Positions 33,126 through 43,820 of a stretch of DNA of 64,000 bases are shown piece by piece. Location: positions 1 through 64,000 of the forward strand of contig NZ_BMOK01000012.1 of NCBI RefSeq assembly GCF_014647035.1, in the 5' to 3' direction. The DNA is from Sporolactobacillus putidus (lineage in GTDB: Bacteria; Bacillota; Bacilli; Bacillales; Sporolactobacillaceae). Each line of letters starts with the position of its first letter. Position 1 is the stretch's first letter. Position numbers and translations under genes: made by a program. The notes beneath the pieces are model-generated. The model saw only the letters and a program-made list of their open reading frames with translations, was not told the DNA's origin and searched no databases.

Positions 33126-34439
33126 GTGAACAGCAACTGGTTATCACGTTATTTTCAGTTCTCTGAATTGAAAACAACATTTGGCCGTGAAATGCTTGCC
33201 GGTCTGACAACGTTTATTTCAATGGGGTACATATTGTTTGTAAACCCCAGCGTGCTTGGCGCGTCAGGTATGGACAAGGGTGCGGTCTTTACAGCGACCG
33301 CGCTGTCCAGTGCGCTCGGCTGTCTGATTATGGGAATTGTCGCCAAATATCCGATCGCGATTGCGCCCGGGCTTGGTGTCAATGCTTTCTTCGCTTTTTC
33401 TGTTGTCATTGGTATGAAGGTTCCCTGGCAGACAGCCCTTGCAGGGGTTTTCATTGCCGCCGTTATTTTCTTCATTATTACAGTATTTAAAATTCGCGAA
33501 CTGATCATCAATGCGATTCCGCAAAGCATGAAGCTTGCCATGGCCGCGGGCATCGGGCTCTTTATCGCTTTTATCGGACTGAACGAAGGCGGCCTGATCG
33601 TTGCCAATAAAGACACACTCGTTTCTTTTGCCATGCTGACGAAGGGAACGACGTGGCTGACGATTTTCGGCCTGATTGTCACGGTCATCCTGATGTGCCG
33701 AAAAATTCCGGGATCGATCTTCATCGGCATGGCACTGACCTCGATCGTCGGCATGATTTCCGGTCTAATTCCGCTACCGTCCCAAATTATTTCGGCAGCA
33801 CCAAGTCTTGCACCGACATTCGGTGTAGCGATTACGCATATTGGCGCGATCAATACGGTGCAGCTTGCCGTCGTTGTCCTGACATTCCTGCTTGTCACAT
33901 TCTTTGATACCGCGGGGACGCTGATCGGTCTTGCCGAGCAGGCGGGATTCATTAAAGACAACAAGATGCCCCGTGTCGGGCAGGCGCTGCTGGCCGATTC
34001 TTCATCTATGCTTGTCGGCTCGGTTCTTGGTACTTCACCGACATCGGCGTATATTGAATCATCCACGGGCATCGCAGTAGGCGGCCGTTCCGGGTTTACG
34101 GCGGTAGTCACCGGCATTCTGTTCCTATTTGGCCTTCTGTTCTCGCCGCTGCTGGCCGTTGTTACCTCTCAGGTTACCGCACCTGCCCTGATCATTGTTG
34201 GTGTACTGATGGCAAGCGCTTTGAAAAAGATTGAGTGGGATAAATTCGAAATTGCAGTGCCCGCTTTTCTGACCGTGCTTGGCATGCCGCTGACCTACAG
34301 CATTTCCGATGGCATCGCGCTCGGCTTTATCGCGTATCCGATCACGATGATTGCTTCCGGACGAGCAAAGGAAATTCATCCGATTGTGTATGGTCTGTTT
34401 TTCGTCTTCATTATTTTCTTTGCGGTGCTTTTTGGTTAA
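33126..34439 (+). CDS. NCS2-family purine (hypoxanthine/guanine) permease, PbuG-like
   Basis: This 437-residue membrane protein with about 12-14 helices has the AzgA/PbuG branch motifs: AGLTTFISMGYILFVNPSVL near the start, GLGVNAFFAFSVVIG and TSPTSAYIESSTGIAVGGR. It imports purine bases by proton symport. GTG 33126 is chosen because AAAGGGGG lies just upstream; an in-frame start at 33087 has none. The attenuated promoter and PurR-like boxes agree with purine-controlled salvage, complementing the adjacent purine synthesis operon. Confidence 0.88.
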   Translation: MNSNWLSRYFQFSELKTTFGREMLAGLTTFISMGYILFVNPSVLGASGMDKGAVFTATALSSALGCLIMGIVAKYPIAIAPGLGVNAFFAFSVVIGMKVPWQTALAGVFIAAVIFFIITVFKIRELIINAIPQSMKLAMAAGIGLFIAFIGLNEGGLIVANKDTLVSFAMLTKGTTWLTIFGLIVTVILMCRKIPGSIFIGMALTSIVGMISGLIPLPSQIISAAPSLAPTFGVAITHIGAINTVQLAVVVLTFLLVTFFDTAGTLIGLAEQAGFIKDNKMPRVGQALLADSSSMLVGSVLGTSPTSAYIESSTGIAVGGRSGFTAVVTGILFLFGLLFSPLLAVVTSQVTAPALIIVGVLMASALKKIEWDKFEIAVPAFLTVLGMPLTYSISDGIALGFIAYPITMIASGRAKEIHPIVYGLFFVFIIFFAVLFG

Positions 34440-34637
34440 ATCTGACACGGATCAATAGAAAAAATTCTATTCCTATTTTGCTGTGCATTCCATGTTGGAC
34501 ATGAAAATCCAACATTCGGGGCGCATTGCATTTTAGGAAGGGAATTTTTTTTTTTGCACTGAAAAAGGGCGCACCGCATAGCGCGGAACCTGGAGAGCCA
34601 TGATAAGAATAATCAATTCAAAGGGACGTGAGTATTG

Positions 34638-34913
34638 ATGGGTTCTTTAATCATAGCTATCCTGTTCTGGCTCGCCGGCATCGCCCTGATGCTTGCCGGT
34701 TATACTCTGACACGGAAAATGAAGGCGGCGGGGAGACACCTGCTTATCCATGCCGAACACGAGAAGGGAAAGGACAACTCCGCAAGCATCGCAATGATCA
34801 TAGAAGGCAAGATACTTAAGTATATTCCGGGCTATCTCGTGCAGATCATTACCAATGTTTCCGGATCGATACTGATCACTTTTGGATTTGTGGCCTTGGC
34901 GTTTTACTGGTAA
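34638..34913 (+). CDS. Small membrane protein of unknown function
   Basis: This 91-residue protein has an N-terminal helix (SLIIAILFWLAGIALMLAGY), a charged middle with HAEHEKGKDN, and a C-terminal hydrophobic helix (IITNVSGSILITFGFVALAF). I do not recognise it. It lies between the purine permease and the purE leader and may be independent of both. Confidence 0.55.
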   Translation: MGSLIIAILFWLAGIALMLAGYTLTRKMKAAGRHLLIHAEHEKGKDNSASIAMIIEGKILKYIPGYLVQIITNVSGSILITFGFVALAFYW

Positions 34914-35022
34914 ATTCTCAGGCGGTCCATCTCTGTTCAGCCGGCATACAGCTATGAAAAATTTTTCCTGCCCATGAAACACGGGAGACAAAAGGCGAAC
35001 GATATCATCTTGTTCTTCTTGT

Positions 35023-35069
35023 AATGTTCGATTATTAGGTTGACACAATCCGAACGATGCTGATATGAT
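35023..35069 (+). promoter_or_regulatory. Purine operon promoter with two PurR boxes
   Basis: TTGACA (35040-35045), 18 bases and TATGAT (35064-35069) form the promoter. Two inverted PurBoxes surround it: AATGTTCGATTAT (35023-35035, on the minus strand) and CAATCCGAACGAT (35046-35058). Both are close to the Bacillus PurR consensus AWWWCCGAACWWT, so PurR repression relieved by PRPP is expected. Confidence 0.8.
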
Positions 35070-35096
35070 GGGAGTGTCAAAAAAGAAGAATGTGAA

Positions 35097-35168
35097 CCCT
35101 CATATATTTTTGGGAATAAGGCCCATCTGTTTCTACCCGGCGACCGGAAATTGCCGGACTATGAAGGG
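35097..35168 (+). promoter_or_regulatory. Purine (guanine-type) riboswitch in the purE leader
   Basis: The aptamer is recognisable. P1 forms between CCCT (35097-35100) and AGGG, with CATATA in J1/2 and a P2 hairpin TGGG/CCCA. J2/3 is GTTTCTACC, P3 is CCGGC/GCCGG with loop CCGGAAA, and J3/1 contains GACTATG. The C in GACTATG (position 74 of the family numbering) predicts guanine or hypoxanthine rather than adenine. Ligand binding should favour the downstream terminator. Confidence 0.92.
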
Positions 35169-35216
35169 AAATCGTAACGTTTTGTCACTTGAGCCGCTGA
35201 TCTCGCGGTTTGAAGA

Positions 35217-35269
35217 CCAGACGGTTTGTTTTCTCTTTTTCGGGAGAAGCGGCTGTTCTGGGCTTTTTT
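35217..35269 (+). terminator. Riboswitch-controlled terminator before purE
   Basis: An imperfect hairpin with arms CCAGA/TCTGG (35217-35221 and 35257-35261) and TTCTC/GAGAA (35231-35235 and 35244-35248) ends in six T's (35264-35269), 72 bases before the purE start. Confidence 0.65.
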
Positions 35270-35341
35270 ATGTCCGGATTTTGCGTATGTTTAAAGAGTG
35301 TTTCGATCCTTTAAACAAACTGTTTTGGGGGAGGCAGAATT

Positions 35342-35827
35342 GTGAGTAAAGCAACAGTCGGTGTGGTCATGGGAAGCAGCTCAGACTGGGAAACGATGAA
35401 AAACGCGTGCGATATTCTGGAGAGCATGGAGATCTCATATGAGAAAAAAGTGGTTTCGGCTCACCGCACGCCGGACCTGATGTTTCAGTACGCGGAAACG
35501 GCAAGGGAACGCGGACTGAAAGTAATTATCGCCGGAGCGGGCGGTGCGGCACATCTGCCTGGAATGATTGCGGCAAAGACGACGCTTCCGGTGATTGGGG
35601 TACCGGTACAGTCAAGAGCGCTGCACGGCATGGACTCTCTGCTGTCCATTGTGCAGATGCCTGCGGGAATTCCTGTTGCTACGGTGGCGATCGGCGCAAG
35701 CGGCGCAATAAACGCCGGTCTTCTGGCCGCCCAGTTTCTGTCGGCGTTTGACGAGCCGCTGAAGGAACGGCTGGACAGCTATCGCAAATCGCTGGAACAG
35801 AAAGTAAAGGAAAGTGATTTAAAGTGA
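35342..35827 (+). CDS. purE: N5-carboxyaminoimidazole ribonucleotide mutase
   Basis: This 161-residue class I PurE converts N5-CAIR to CAIR, paired with PurK. The substrate loop is [12 protein letters not shown] (8-19) and the active-site His is in [10 protein letters not shown]. It begins with GTG 35342 behind GGGGGAGG. It is the first gene of the operon, and its stop overlaps purK (GTGA). Confidence 0.96.
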   Translation: MSKATVGVVMGSSSDWETMKNACDILESMEISYEKKVVSAHRTPDLMFQYAETARERGLKVIIAGAGGAAHLPGMIAAKTTLPVIGVPVQSRALHGMDSLLSIVQMPAGIPVATVAIGASGAINAGLLAAQFLSAFDEPLKERLDSYRKSLEQKVKESDLK

Positions 35828-36975
35828 AGCAGAAAACCATTTTGCCGGGGCAGACCATCGGCATTCTTGGCGGCGGCCAGCTTGGACGGATGATGGCGAT
35901 CGCTGCCAAGCAAATGGGCTACCGTATCGCCGTGCTCGATCCGGCGGAGGATTGTCCGTGCGCCCAGGTTGCCGATACCGCGATCGTGGCGGAATACGAT
36001 GATCCGGAAGCCGCAAGAAAAATGACGGAATGTGCGGATGTTGTGACCTATGAGTTTGAAAATGTCGATGTGAAGACGGCAGATTACCTGCAGGAACACA
36101 GTTATCTCCCGCAGGGCTGGCATTTGCTTGAGATCACAAAAGACAGGCTTAATGAAAAGGCGGCGATCAAAGCGGCCGGTCTCCCGGTTGTTCCGTATCT
36201 GCCCATCAGAAATGAAGAAGAACTGAAAACGGCGATGGCCGAAATCGGCTTTCCTTCCGTACTGAAGACCACGGAAGGCGGCTATGACGGAAAAGGACAG
36301 TATGTGCTGAAATCAGAAGATGATTTGAAAGAGGCGCTTCCGTACATCGGCCACGTGCCGTTCGAGCTTGAAAAATGGCTTCCTTTTGAAAAAGAAATCT
36401 CAGTGATTGTTGTACGCAGCACCACGGGAGAAACATCGGTTTTTCCCGTCGCTGAAAATATACATCGGCGTAATATTCTGCATCATACGGTTGTGCCGGC
36501 GAGAATACCGGACACACTCCGCGAAGAGGCTACCAGGCATGCACTGCGGCTTGCGGAGGCCCTCCATCTCGTCGGAACGCTTGCCGTCGAAATGTTTGTC
36601 GGCAAAGACGGCAAGGTCTATGTCAATGAAACGGCGCCGCGTCCGCACAATTCCGGCCATTTTTCAATCAACGCCTGCGAAACGTCTCAGTTTGAGCAGC
36701 ATATCCGTGCGATCTGCGGCTTGCCGCTCGGTCGCCCGGATCTTCTGAAACCGGTGATTATGGTTAACATACTTGGAGAGCATGTGCAGCAGGTGCTGGA
36801 CAAAATTTCACTTTTATCGGATGCGCATTTGCATCTGTACGGCAAGGATGAGGCGAGAGACGGCCGGAAAATGGGCCACCTGACCATCCTTGGCAGCACC
36901 GTGCAGGAAGCTATAGATAAAGCAGAAAGATTAGGGATATGGAAAATTGAACAGGAAGTGGGTCAGAATTCATGA
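35824..36975 (+). CDS. purK: N5-carboxyaminoimidazole ribonucleotide synthase
   Basis: This 383-residue ATP-grasp enzyme makes N5-CAIR from AIR, bicarbonate and ATP. The N-terminal [16 protein letters not shown] (13-28), the central ATP-grasp with [14 protein letters not shown], and [14 protein letters not shown] (metal and nucleotide residues) are all present. It overlaps purE and purB by four bases each. Confidence 0.96.
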   Translation: MKQKTILPGQTIGILGGGQLGRMMAIAAKQMGYRIAVLDPAEDCPCAQVADTAIVAEYDDPEAARKMTECADVVTYEFENVDVKTADYLQEHSYLPQGWHLLEITKDRLNEKAAIKAAGLPVVPYLPIRNEEELKTAMAEIGFPSVLKTTEGGYDGKGQYVLKSEDDLKEALPYIGHVPFELEKWLPFEKEISVIVVRSTTGETSVFPVAENIHRRNILHHTVVPARIPDTLREEATRHALRLAEALHLVGTLAVEMFVGKDGKVYVNETAPRPHNSGHFSINACETSQFEQHIRAICGLPLGRPDLLKPVIMVNILGEHVQQVLDKISLLSDAHLHLYGKDEARDGRKMGHLTILGSTVQEAIDKAERLGIWKIEQEVGQNS

Positions 36976-38270
36976 TTGATCGGTACACGCGGCCGGAAAT
37001 GGGCGCCATCTGGACAGAGGAAAATAGATACAAAGCCTGGCTTGAAGTCGAGATTCTCGCGTGCGAAGGCTGGTCCGAACTTGGTGAAATTCCGAAAGAG
37101 GACGCTAGGAAACTGAGGAAAAACGCAACCTTTACAGTAGAACGCATCCATGAAATTGAACAGATCACGCGCCACGATGTGGTTGCCTTTACCCGCACGG
37201 TTTCGGAATCACTCGGTGAAGAAAAAAAGTGGGTGCACTACGGGCTGACATCAACGGATGTTGTCGACACGGCGCAATCCTATTTGCTCAGACAATGCAA
37301 TGATATCTTACTCAAAGACATTGAACATTTTATCGATGTCATCCGTGAAAAAGCGAAAAAGTACAAGAATACCGTGATGATGGGCAGAACCCATGGCGTT
37401 CATGCGGAACCGACGACATTCGGCCTGGTTATGGCGCTGTGGTACGAAGAAATGAAGCGCAATCTGGCGCGCTTCAAAGAAGCCTCAGGCGACATCCGTG
37501 TCGGCAAGCTGTCCGGCGCGGTCGGCACGTACGCGAACATCGATCCCTCCGTTGAAAAATACGTCTGCGAACATCTCGGATTAAAGGCTTCGCCGATTTC
37601 AACCCAGGTGCTCCAGCGCGACCGCCATGCCCACTATATGGCGACATTGGCACTGATCGCGACGTCAATTGAAAAGTTCGCCGTCGAGATCCGCGGCCTG
37701 CAGCGCTCGGAGATCCGCGAGGTGGAAGAAGGGTTCGCAAAGGGCCAGAAGGGTTCGTCATCGATGCCGCATAAGCGCAATCCGATCGGTTCGGAGAATA
37801 TGTGCGGTATGGCGCGTGTCATCCGCGGTTATATGATGACGGCCTATGAAGATGTGCCGCTCTGGCATGAACGCGATATCTCGCATTCGTCTGCGGAGCG
37901 GGTCATTCTCCCTGACGCAACGATCGCTCTGGATTACATGCTTCACCGCTTCTCCGGCATTCTCGAAAACCTGACGGTGTTCCCGGAAAATATGCGCCGC
38001 AACATGAAGCGGACGTTCGGACTTCCGTTCTCCCAGCATGTGCTGCTCGCGCTGATTGAAAAAGGCCTGAGCCGCGAGACGGCGTATGATATTGTTCAGC
38101 CGAACGCCATGAAGTCATGGGAGACGGAAACACCATTCAGAGAACTGCTTGAACAGGATCATCGTGTAACGGACAACCTTTCGGCAGCAGAACTGGATGA
38201 CTGCTTCGATGAAACGTATCATCTGAAAAATGTCGATCTCATTTTTGAACGTCTCGGCTTGAATGACTGA
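36972..38270 (+). CDS. purB: Adenylosuccinate lyase
   Basis: This 432-residue member of the fumarase/aspartase superfamily cleaves SAICAR to AICAR and adenylosuccinate to AMP. The signature [16 protein letters not shown] carries the catalytic serine loop, and the His-bearing segment [14 protein letters not shown] is intact. It is followed by a 280-base gene-free gap, unusual for this operon. Confidence 0.96.
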   Translation: MIDRYTRPEMGAIWTEENRYKAWLEVEILACEGWSELGEIPKEDARKLRKNATFTVERIHEIEQITRHDVVAFTRTVSESLGEEKKWVHYGLTSTDVVDTAQSYLLRQCNDILLKDIEHFIDVIREKAKKYKNTVMMGRTHGVHAEPTTFGLVMALWYEEMKRNLARFKEASGDIRVGKLSGAVGTYANIDPSVEKYVCEHLGLKASPISTQVLQRDRHAHYMATLALIATSIEKFAVEIRGLQRSEIREVEEGFAKGQKGSSSMPHKRNPIGSENMCGMARVIRGYMMTAYEDVPLWHERDISHSSAERVILPDATIALDYMLHRFSGILENLTVFPENMRRNMKRTFGLPFSQHVLLALIEKGLSRETAYDIVQPNAMKSWETETPFRELLEQDHRVTDNLSAAELDDCFDETYHLKNVDLIFERLGLND

Positions 38271-38344
38271 AACGAGCTTTTATAGATAAGGCTATGTTAA
38301 AGCTTAATGTTGATTTTGCTCGATTGTCGATTGAGCAGAAAGTG

Positions 38345-38443
38345 CGCGGGCTCCTGCGGGAACAGCGAGCCAGGCGAGACCCCGCAGCGAAGTATTGAGC
38401 GAGGAGGCTCGCGGATCGCCTGCGGAAAGCGAGCGCATGGGGC
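38345..38443. repeat. GC-rich Bacillales-type intergenic repeat between purB and purC
   Basis: This 99-base block contains CTCCTGCGGGAACAGCGAGC, GAGACCCCGCAG, GAGGAGGCTCGCGG and CTGCGGAAAGCGAGC. The same word order occurs in a repeated intergenic element I know from several Bacillales genomes. It is preceded by a hairpin TTGCTC/GAGCAG (38317-38338). It carries no gene and lies inside the transcribed purine operon, so it must be transcribed. Confidence 0.6.
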
Positions 38444-38549
38444 GAAAAAAAGACAGACAGGTTTAACAGAGCCATAGATATTAAAAAAACAAGTTCAGTG
38501 AGCAGTTGATGGAGAAAACCAGTTAAACCTCAAAACAAAAGGGGAAAAA

Positions 38550-39263
38550 ATGATGAGCCAGCTACTGTATGAAGGCAAAGCTAAGAAAATGTTTACAACA
38601 GATGATCCGGATGTTCTGCGCGTTGAATACAAGAATGATGCGACGGCGTTCAACGGCAAAAAGAAAGCTGTTTTTCCGGGAAAAGGCAAATTAAACAACG
38701 CGATCTGCACCAAAATTTTTCATGTTCTGAAAGAGAATAATCTTCCGACCCATTTTATTGAAAAGATTTCTGAAACTGAGCAGCTGGTTAAAGCGGTCGA
38801 CATTGTTCCGATCGAGGTGGTCGTCCGCAATATCGTTGCCGGCAGCCTGGCCAAGCGGCTCGGCCTGGATGAAGGCACGGATCTCGGACAGACCATTGTC
38901 GAATTTTACTACAAGAGCGATGAACTGGGCGACCCGATGATCAACGACGATCACGCTCTGGCCACGAAGATCGCGACGGAAGAAGAGCTTGCGGAAATCC
39001 GCCGTCAGGCGCTCAGCGTCAACGAGGTGCTGCAGGCTCTTTTCGCCGAAGCAGGCATTTTGCTTGTCGATTTCAAGCTGGAATTCGGCAAACTGAAATC
39101 AAATGGCGGGATCGTTCTCGCCGACGAGATTTCGCCGGATACGTGCCGTCTCTGGGACAAGGAAACCCACGAAAAGCTCGACAAAGATGTTTTTCGGCGC
39201 AATATTGCCGATCTGCCGGAAACCTATGAAAAACTGCTGAGCCGTCTGGAGGCTGTAAAATGA
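38550..39263 (+). CDS. purC: SAICAR synthetase
   Basis: This 237-residue enzyme joins CAIR and aspartate using ATP. LLYEGKAKKMF near the start, PIEVVVRNIVAGSLAKRLG (substrate binding) and DEISPDTCRLWD mark the family. Two adjacent ATGs (38550 and 38553) follow AAAGGGG; either may be used. Its end overlaps purS by four bases. Confidence 0.95.
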   Translation: MMSQLLYEGKAKKMFTTDDPDVLRVEYKNDATAFNGKKKAVFPGKGKLNNAICTKIFHVLKENNLPTHFIEKISETEQLVKAVDIVPIEVVVRNIVAGSLAKRLGLDEGTDLGQTIVEFYYKSDELGDPMINDDHALATKIATEEELAEIRRQALSVNEVLQALFAEAGILLVDFKLEFGKLKSNGGIVLADEISPDTCRLWDKETHEKLDKDVFRRNIADLPETYEKLLSRLEAVK

Positions 39264-39511
39264 AAAAAGTGAAGGTATTTATTACTTTAAAAGAGAGCGT
39301 GCTTGATCCTCAGGGGCAGGCCGTGATGCAGTCGCTGCACAATATGGACTATCAGAATGTGAAAGATGTCCGGATCGGGAAATATATCGAACTCGAGGTG
39401 GAGGATTCGGCAGACGTTGCGGAACAGGTCGACGCGATCTGCGATAAGCTGCTGGCCAACACGGTGATTGAAAACTATCGCTATGAAATCGGGGAGGAGA
39501 TTCACTCGTGA
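39260..39511 (+). CDS. purS: FGAM synthase subunit PurS
   Basis: This 83-residue protein forms a dimer that bridges PurQ and PurL in the three-part Gram-positive FGAM synthase. [20 protein letters not shown] and the C-terminal VIENYRYEI are typical. It overlaps both neighbours by four bases, favouring equal production. Confidence 0.95.
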   Translation: MKKVKVFITLKESVLDPQGQAVMQSLHNMDYQNVKDVRIGKYIELEVEDSADVAEQVDAICDKLLANTVIENYRYEIGEEIHS

Positions 39512-40200
39512 AAACCGCGGTCATTGTTTTCCCCGGATCGAACTGCGATCAGGACATGTACTATGCGATCAAGGACGGTCTAGGCGAAGAAGTGGAATAC
39601 GTCTGGCACGCGGAAACTTCGCTCGACGGCTTTGACGCCGTGATGATTCCAGGAGGTTTCTCGTACGGAGACTACCTTCGTTCCGGAGCGATTGCGCGCT
39701 TTGCCGGTATCATGCCGGCTGTCATCAAGGCCGCCGGGGAAGGCAAGCCGGTGCTCGGCGTATGCAACGGTTTCCAGATTCTGCTTGAAGCCGGTCTGCT
39801 GCCCGGAGCGATGCTGAAAAACAAACATCTTAAGTTCATCTGCGAGACCGTGAATCTTAAAGTGGAAAATAACCATACACTTTTTACTTCATTATATAAA
39901 CAAGACGAAATGATCCGAATTCCGATCGCGCACGGTGAGGGAAACTACTACTGCGATGACGAGACGCTTCAGGAGCTGAAGAATGAACACCGGATCATTT
40001 TCACCTACAATGGCGAAAACCCAAACGGTTCGCGTGCGGACATCGCCGGTATCATGAACAAGGCCGGCAATGTGCTCGGCATGATGCCCCATCCTGAACG
40101 CGCAGCAGACGCTTTGCTCGGCAGCGATGACGGGCTCCGGCTTTTTCAGTCAATCTTGAACCATTGGAGGGAATCTGCTCATGCCGCTTACACATCTTGA
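39508..40200 (+). CDS. purQ: FGAM synthase glutaminase subunit PurQ
   Basis: This 230-residue class I glutamine amidotransferase supplies ammonia to PurL. The nucleophile is Cys86 in GVCNGFQIL, and the His-x-Glu pair is in [10 protein letters not shown]. It uses a GTG start overlapping the purS stop, and its end overlaps purL by 20 bases. Confidence 0.96.
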   Translation: MKTAVIVFPGSNCDQDMYYAIKDGLGEEVEYVWHAETSLDGFDAVMIPGGFSYGDYLRSGAIARFAGIMPAVIKAAGEGKPVLGVCNGFQILLEAGLLPGAMLKNKHLKFICETVNLKVENNHTLFTSLYKQDEMIRIPIAHGEGNYYCDDETLQELKNEHRIIFTYNGENPNGSRADIAGIMNKAGNVLGMMPHPERAADALLGSDDGLRLFQSILNHWRESAHAAYTS

Positions 40201-42403
40201 ACCGTCACCGGAACAGATTGAACAGGAGAAAATCTACCGGACAATGGGATTGACGGAAGCCGAATACCAGGAAGTCAGGAGATTGCTTGGGCGTAAGCCG
40301 AACTATACGGAAACCGGCCTCTTCTCTGTGATGTGGTCGGAGCACTGCAGCTATAAAACATCAAAGCCGCTGCTCAGGCTCTTCCCGACGAGCGGAAGCC
40401 GCGTGCTTCAGGGACCGGGCGAAGGCGCGGGAATTATCGATATCGGTGACGGCCAGGCTGTCGTGTTCAAAATTGAAAGCCATAACCACCCTTCGGCTAT
40501 CGAGCCTTATCAGGGGGCGGCCACCGGAGTCGGCGGAATCATCCGCGACGTATTCTCAATGGGCGCCCGTCCGGTTGCGCTGCTCGATTCGCTCCGTTTC
40601 GGCGATCTGAACAATCCGCGCGTCCGCTATCTGTTTGAAGAAGTCGTCAGCGGGATCGCCGGTTACGGCAACTGCATCGGCATTCCGACGGTCGGCGGCG
40701 AGCTGCAGTTTGACAACTGCTACAATGGCAATCCGCTCGTCAACGCCATGTGCGTCGGCATCATGAATCATGAAGATATCCAGGTCGGCCAGGCGCGGGG
40801 CATCGGCAACACGGTCATGTACGTCGGCGCGAGTACGGGCCGCGACGGAATCAACGGCGCGACGTTCGCTTCCGAGGAAATCAGCGAGAAATCGGACGAG
40901 AAACGTTCCGCTGTTCAGGTCGGCGACCCGTTCATGGAAAAGTTGCTTGTTGAAGCCTGCCTTGAACTGACGAAACACGAGGCGCTCGTCGGCATCCAGG
41001 ACATGGGCGCGGCGGGGCTCGTTTCCTCCGCCAGTGAGATGGCCGCGAAAGCCGGGGTCGGCATCCATATGAATCTCGACCTGATCCCGCAGCGCGAAAC
41101 GAACATGACACCGTATGAGATGATGCTGTCCGAATCTCAGGAACGGATGCTGATCGTCATCAAAAAGGGCAACGAGGAAGAGATCCAGGCAATTTTCGCG
41201 CGCTGGGGCCTTCACGCCGTTGCCGTCGGAGAAGTCATAGAGGAAGAAGTGCTTCGTCTCGAGCATAGGGGCAAAATCGTTGCTGAAGTGCCGTCGGACG
41301 CGCTTGCTTCTGCTCCGGTGCGCCATATGCCGTCCAAGATACCGGCCGAATATACGGAAAATCAGTCGGCGCCGAACTGGGTACCTGAGATTAAGGACTA
41401 TGCCGGAACGATTAAAAAGCTGCTTGCGCAGCCAACGCTTGCTTCGAAAGAATGGGTTACCCGCCAGTACGACTATATGGTGCAGACCAACACTGTCGTT
41501 GCCCCGGGTTCAGACGCGGCCGTTATCCGTGTCCGGGGCACGAAAAAAGGGCTTGCCATGACAACGGACTGCAACGCCAAATACTTGGCGCTGGACCCGA
41601 AAGAAGGGGGAAAGATCGCCGTCGCCGAAGCGGCGCGCAATATTGTCTGCTCGGGCGGCATTCCCCTCGGCATCACCGACTGCCTGAACTTCGGCAGCCC
41701 GGAAAAGCCTGAAGTGTTCTGGGAAATGGAAGAATCGGTAAAAGGGATGGCGGAAGCATGCAAGGCGCTTGAGACGCCGGTTATCAGCGGCAACGTTTCT
41801 CTTTATAACGAAACAGACCGTGAGGCGATTGATCCGACGCCGGTTGTCGGAATGGTCGGCCTTGTTGAGAATCTGGATTATGTGACGACCGCCTCTTTTA
41901 AACGCGAAGGCGACGCGGTTTATGTCATTGGAAAGGCGGCTCAGGAATTCGGCGCCAGCGCGCTGCAGATCCTGACCGAAGGCAAAGCGGGCGGCAAGGC
42001 GCCCGCGCTGGATCTGGCTCTTGAAAAGAAACGGCAGGCCCAGGTTCTGGAAGCGATCAAGGCGGGATATGTATCCTCCGCTCATGATCTTTCCGAAGGC
42101 GGGCTGGCGGCGGCGATTGCCGATTCTGTGTTTGGGACGGCGTTTGGGGCGGATCTGCATTTTAACACGGATCCGGCCGCAGAACTTTTCTCTGAAACAC
42201 AGTCCCGGTTTATCGTGTCTGTCCCTGAAGCGTCCAGGAAGGCTTTCGAAGCCGCAGTGGATGATGCCGTGTTTGCAGGCAGAGTCACCCGCGGTGAGCT
42301 TATCACTATTGATTTCGCATCTGAAACGGTCACTCTGAACCGCCCTGAACTTGAAAAAGAATGGAGAGGAGCCCTGTCATGCATTATGTCGGCAGAGAAC
42401 TAA
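40181..42403 (+). CDS. purL: FGAM synthase large subunit PurL
   Basis: This 740-residue protein is the small-type PurL that works with PurS and PurQ to convert FGAR to [39 protein letters not shown] (ATP and metal site) and [10 protein letters not shown] are visible. The start at 40181 follows GGAGGG. Its last 25 bases overlap purF. Confidence 0.96.
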   Translation: MPLTHLEPSPEQIEQEKIYRTMGLTEAEYQEVRRLLGRKPNYTETGLFSVMWSEHCSYKTSKPLLRLFPTSGSRVLQGPGEGAGIIDIGDGQAVVFKIESHNHPSAIEPYQGAATGVGGIIRDVFSMGARPVALLDSLRFGDLNNPRVRYLFEEVVSGIAGYGNCIGIPTVGGELQFDNCYNGNPLVNAMCVGIMNHEDIQVGQARGIGNTVMYVGASTGRDGINGATFASEEISEKSDEKRSAVQVGDPFMEKLLVEACLELTKHEALVGIQDMGAAGLVSSASEMAAKAGVGIHMNLDLIPQRETNMTPYEMMLSESQERMLIVIKKGNEEEIQAIFARWGLHAVAVGEVIEEEVLRLEHRGKIVAEVPSDALASAPVRHMPSKIPAEYTENQSAPNWVPEIKDYAGTIKKLLAQPTLASKEWVTRQYDYMVQTNTVVAPGSDAAVIRVRGTKKGLAMTTDCNAKYLALDPKEGGKIAVAEAARNIVCSGGIPLGITDCLNFGSPEKPEVFWEMEESVKGMAEACKALETPVISGNVSLYNETDREAIDPTPVVGMVGLVENLDYVTTASFKREGDAVYVIGKAAQEFGASALQILTEGKAGGKAPALDLALEKKRQAQVLEAIKAGYVSSAHDLSEGGLAAAIADSVFGTAFGADLHFNTDPAAELFSETQSRFIVSVPEASRKAFEAAVDDAVFAGRVTRGELITIDFASETVTLNRPELEKEWRGALSCIMSAEN

Positions 42404-43803
42404 ACGAAGAATGTGCGGTATTCGGGATCTGGGGACATGCAAATGCGGCGAGACTGACTTATTATGGCCTTCACAGCATGCAGCACCGCGGCCAAGAAGG
42501 GGCGGGCATCGCCGTAACGGACGGAAAGCGTATCTATGATCATAAAGGGCTCGGACTTGTGAACGATGTTTTCGATCATGAAAAACTGGAACAATTAAAT
42601 AAAGGACATGCGGCGATCGGTCACGTCCGATACTCGACTCAGGGCGGCAACAGCTATGCCAACGTCCAGCCGCTGGTTTTCCGCTCGCAGAAGGATACGC
42701 TGTCGATTGCTCACAACGGCAATCTGGTTAACGCGCACAAACTGAAAGGCGAGCTTGAGGAACGCGGGAGCATTTTCCAGACGACGTCCGATACGGAAGT
42801 GATCGCCCACTTAATCAAAAGGGACTTTTCTGATAATTTCATTGAAAGTGTCAAGCATGCGCTTTCCGTTATAAAAGGCGCCTATGCACTCGCGATGCTT
42901 ACCGAACGTCAGCTGATTGCGGCGCTTGATCCGAACGGGCTGCGCCCGCTGTCCCTCGGCAGGCTCGGCGAAGCCTGGGTGATTGCCTCGGAAACCTGCG
43001 CGTTTGATCTGATCGGGGCGACTTATGTACGCGACATCAATCCTGGAGAGATTCTGATCATTGACAGCGACGGCCTTCACTCGGAGTTTTACACCAATCA
43101 TTCGAATCCGGCGATCTGCAGCATGGAGTATATCTATTTTTCCAGGCCGGACAGCAACATTCAGGGAATCAACGTCCATGCCGCGCGTAAGAATCTCGGA
43201 CGGATGCTGGCACAGGAAGCCCCGGTTGAAGCGGATGTGGTCACCGGTGTTCCGGATTCGAGCATTTCGGCGGCGATCGGCTATGCCGAAGCGACGGGCA
43301 TTCCTTATGAGCTCGGCATGATCAAGAACCGCTATGTCGGCCGTACCTTCATTCAGCCCTCGCAGGAATTGCGCGAGCAGGGCGTTAAAATGAAACTTTC
43401 TCCGGTTCGTGCGATTATCGAAGGCAAACGTGTCGTCATGGTGGACGATTCCATCGTCCGAGGCACGACCAGCAGACGGATTGTCGGCATGCTGCGGGAC
43501 GCCGGCGCGACGGAAGTCCACGTGCGGATCAGTTCGCCGCCGATCACCCATCCTTGTTTCTACGGGATCGACACATCGACTTCATCCGAACTGATTGCCG
43601 CCACGCACTCGGTAGAGGAGATCCGGGAAGAGATCGGTGCCGATTCGCTTGTTTTTCTAGGCGTCGACGGCATGATGAAAGCGATCGGCCGTGATCCCGC
43701 GCTGAAAAACTGCGGTCAGTGTCTGGCCTGCTTCACTGGAAAATATCCGACTGAAATTTATCCGGATACCGTTCTGCCGCATGAAAAAGAGATGCTTGTC
43801 TAA
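42379..43803 (+). CDS. purF: Amidophosphoribosyltransferase
   Basis: This 474-residue enzyme makes phosphoribosylamine, the first committed purine step. ATG 42379 is chosen because it gives an 11-residue propeptide ([11 protein letters not shown]) before the catalytic Cys12, exactly as in B. subtilis PurF, and GGAGAGGAG precedes it. The PRPP loop [16 protein letters not shown] and cysteine-rich [16 protein letters not shown] (iron-sulphur ligands) are present. The B. subtilis type is feedback-inhibited by nucleotides. Confidence 0.96.
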   Translation: MHYVGRELNEECAVFGIWGHANAARLTYYGLHSMQHRGQEGAGIAVTDGKRIYDHKGLGLVNDVFDHEKLEQLNKGHAAIGHVRYSTQGGNSYANVQPLVFRSQKDTLSIAHNGNLVNAHKLKGELEERGSIFQTTSDTEVIAHLIKRDFSDNFIESVKHALSVIKGAYALAMLTERQLIAALDPNGLRPLSLGRLGEAWVIASETCAFDLIGATYVRDINPGEILIIDSDGLHSEFYTNHSNPAICSMEYIYFSRPDSNIQGINVHAARKNLGRMLAQEAPVEADVVTGVPDSSISAAIGYAEATGIPYELGMIKNRYVGRTFIQPSQELREQGVKMKLSPVRAIIEGKRVVMVDDSIVRGTTSRRIVGMLRDAGATEVHVRISSPPITHPCFYGIDTSTSSELIAATHSVEEIREEIGADSLVFLGVDGMMKAIGRDPALKNCGQCLACFTGKYPTEIYPDTVLPHEKEMLV

Positions 43804-43820
43804 AGGAAGGAAGATAGAGA

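Noticed and set aside
33155-34117. Minus-strand open frame (320 codons) opposite the purine permease
   Set aside because: It is the shadow of a membrane-protein gene; its Pro-, Thr- and Ser-rich composition is typical of such antisense frames.
34647-35048. Minus-strand open frame of 133 codons opposite the small membrane gene and the purE promoter
   Set aside because: It covers the PurR boxes and promoter, has no ribosome site and no hydrophobic or domain pattern.
40556-41326. Minus-strand open frame (256 codons) opposite purL
   Set aside because: It lies entirely within purL, has no ribosome site and an unnatural composition.
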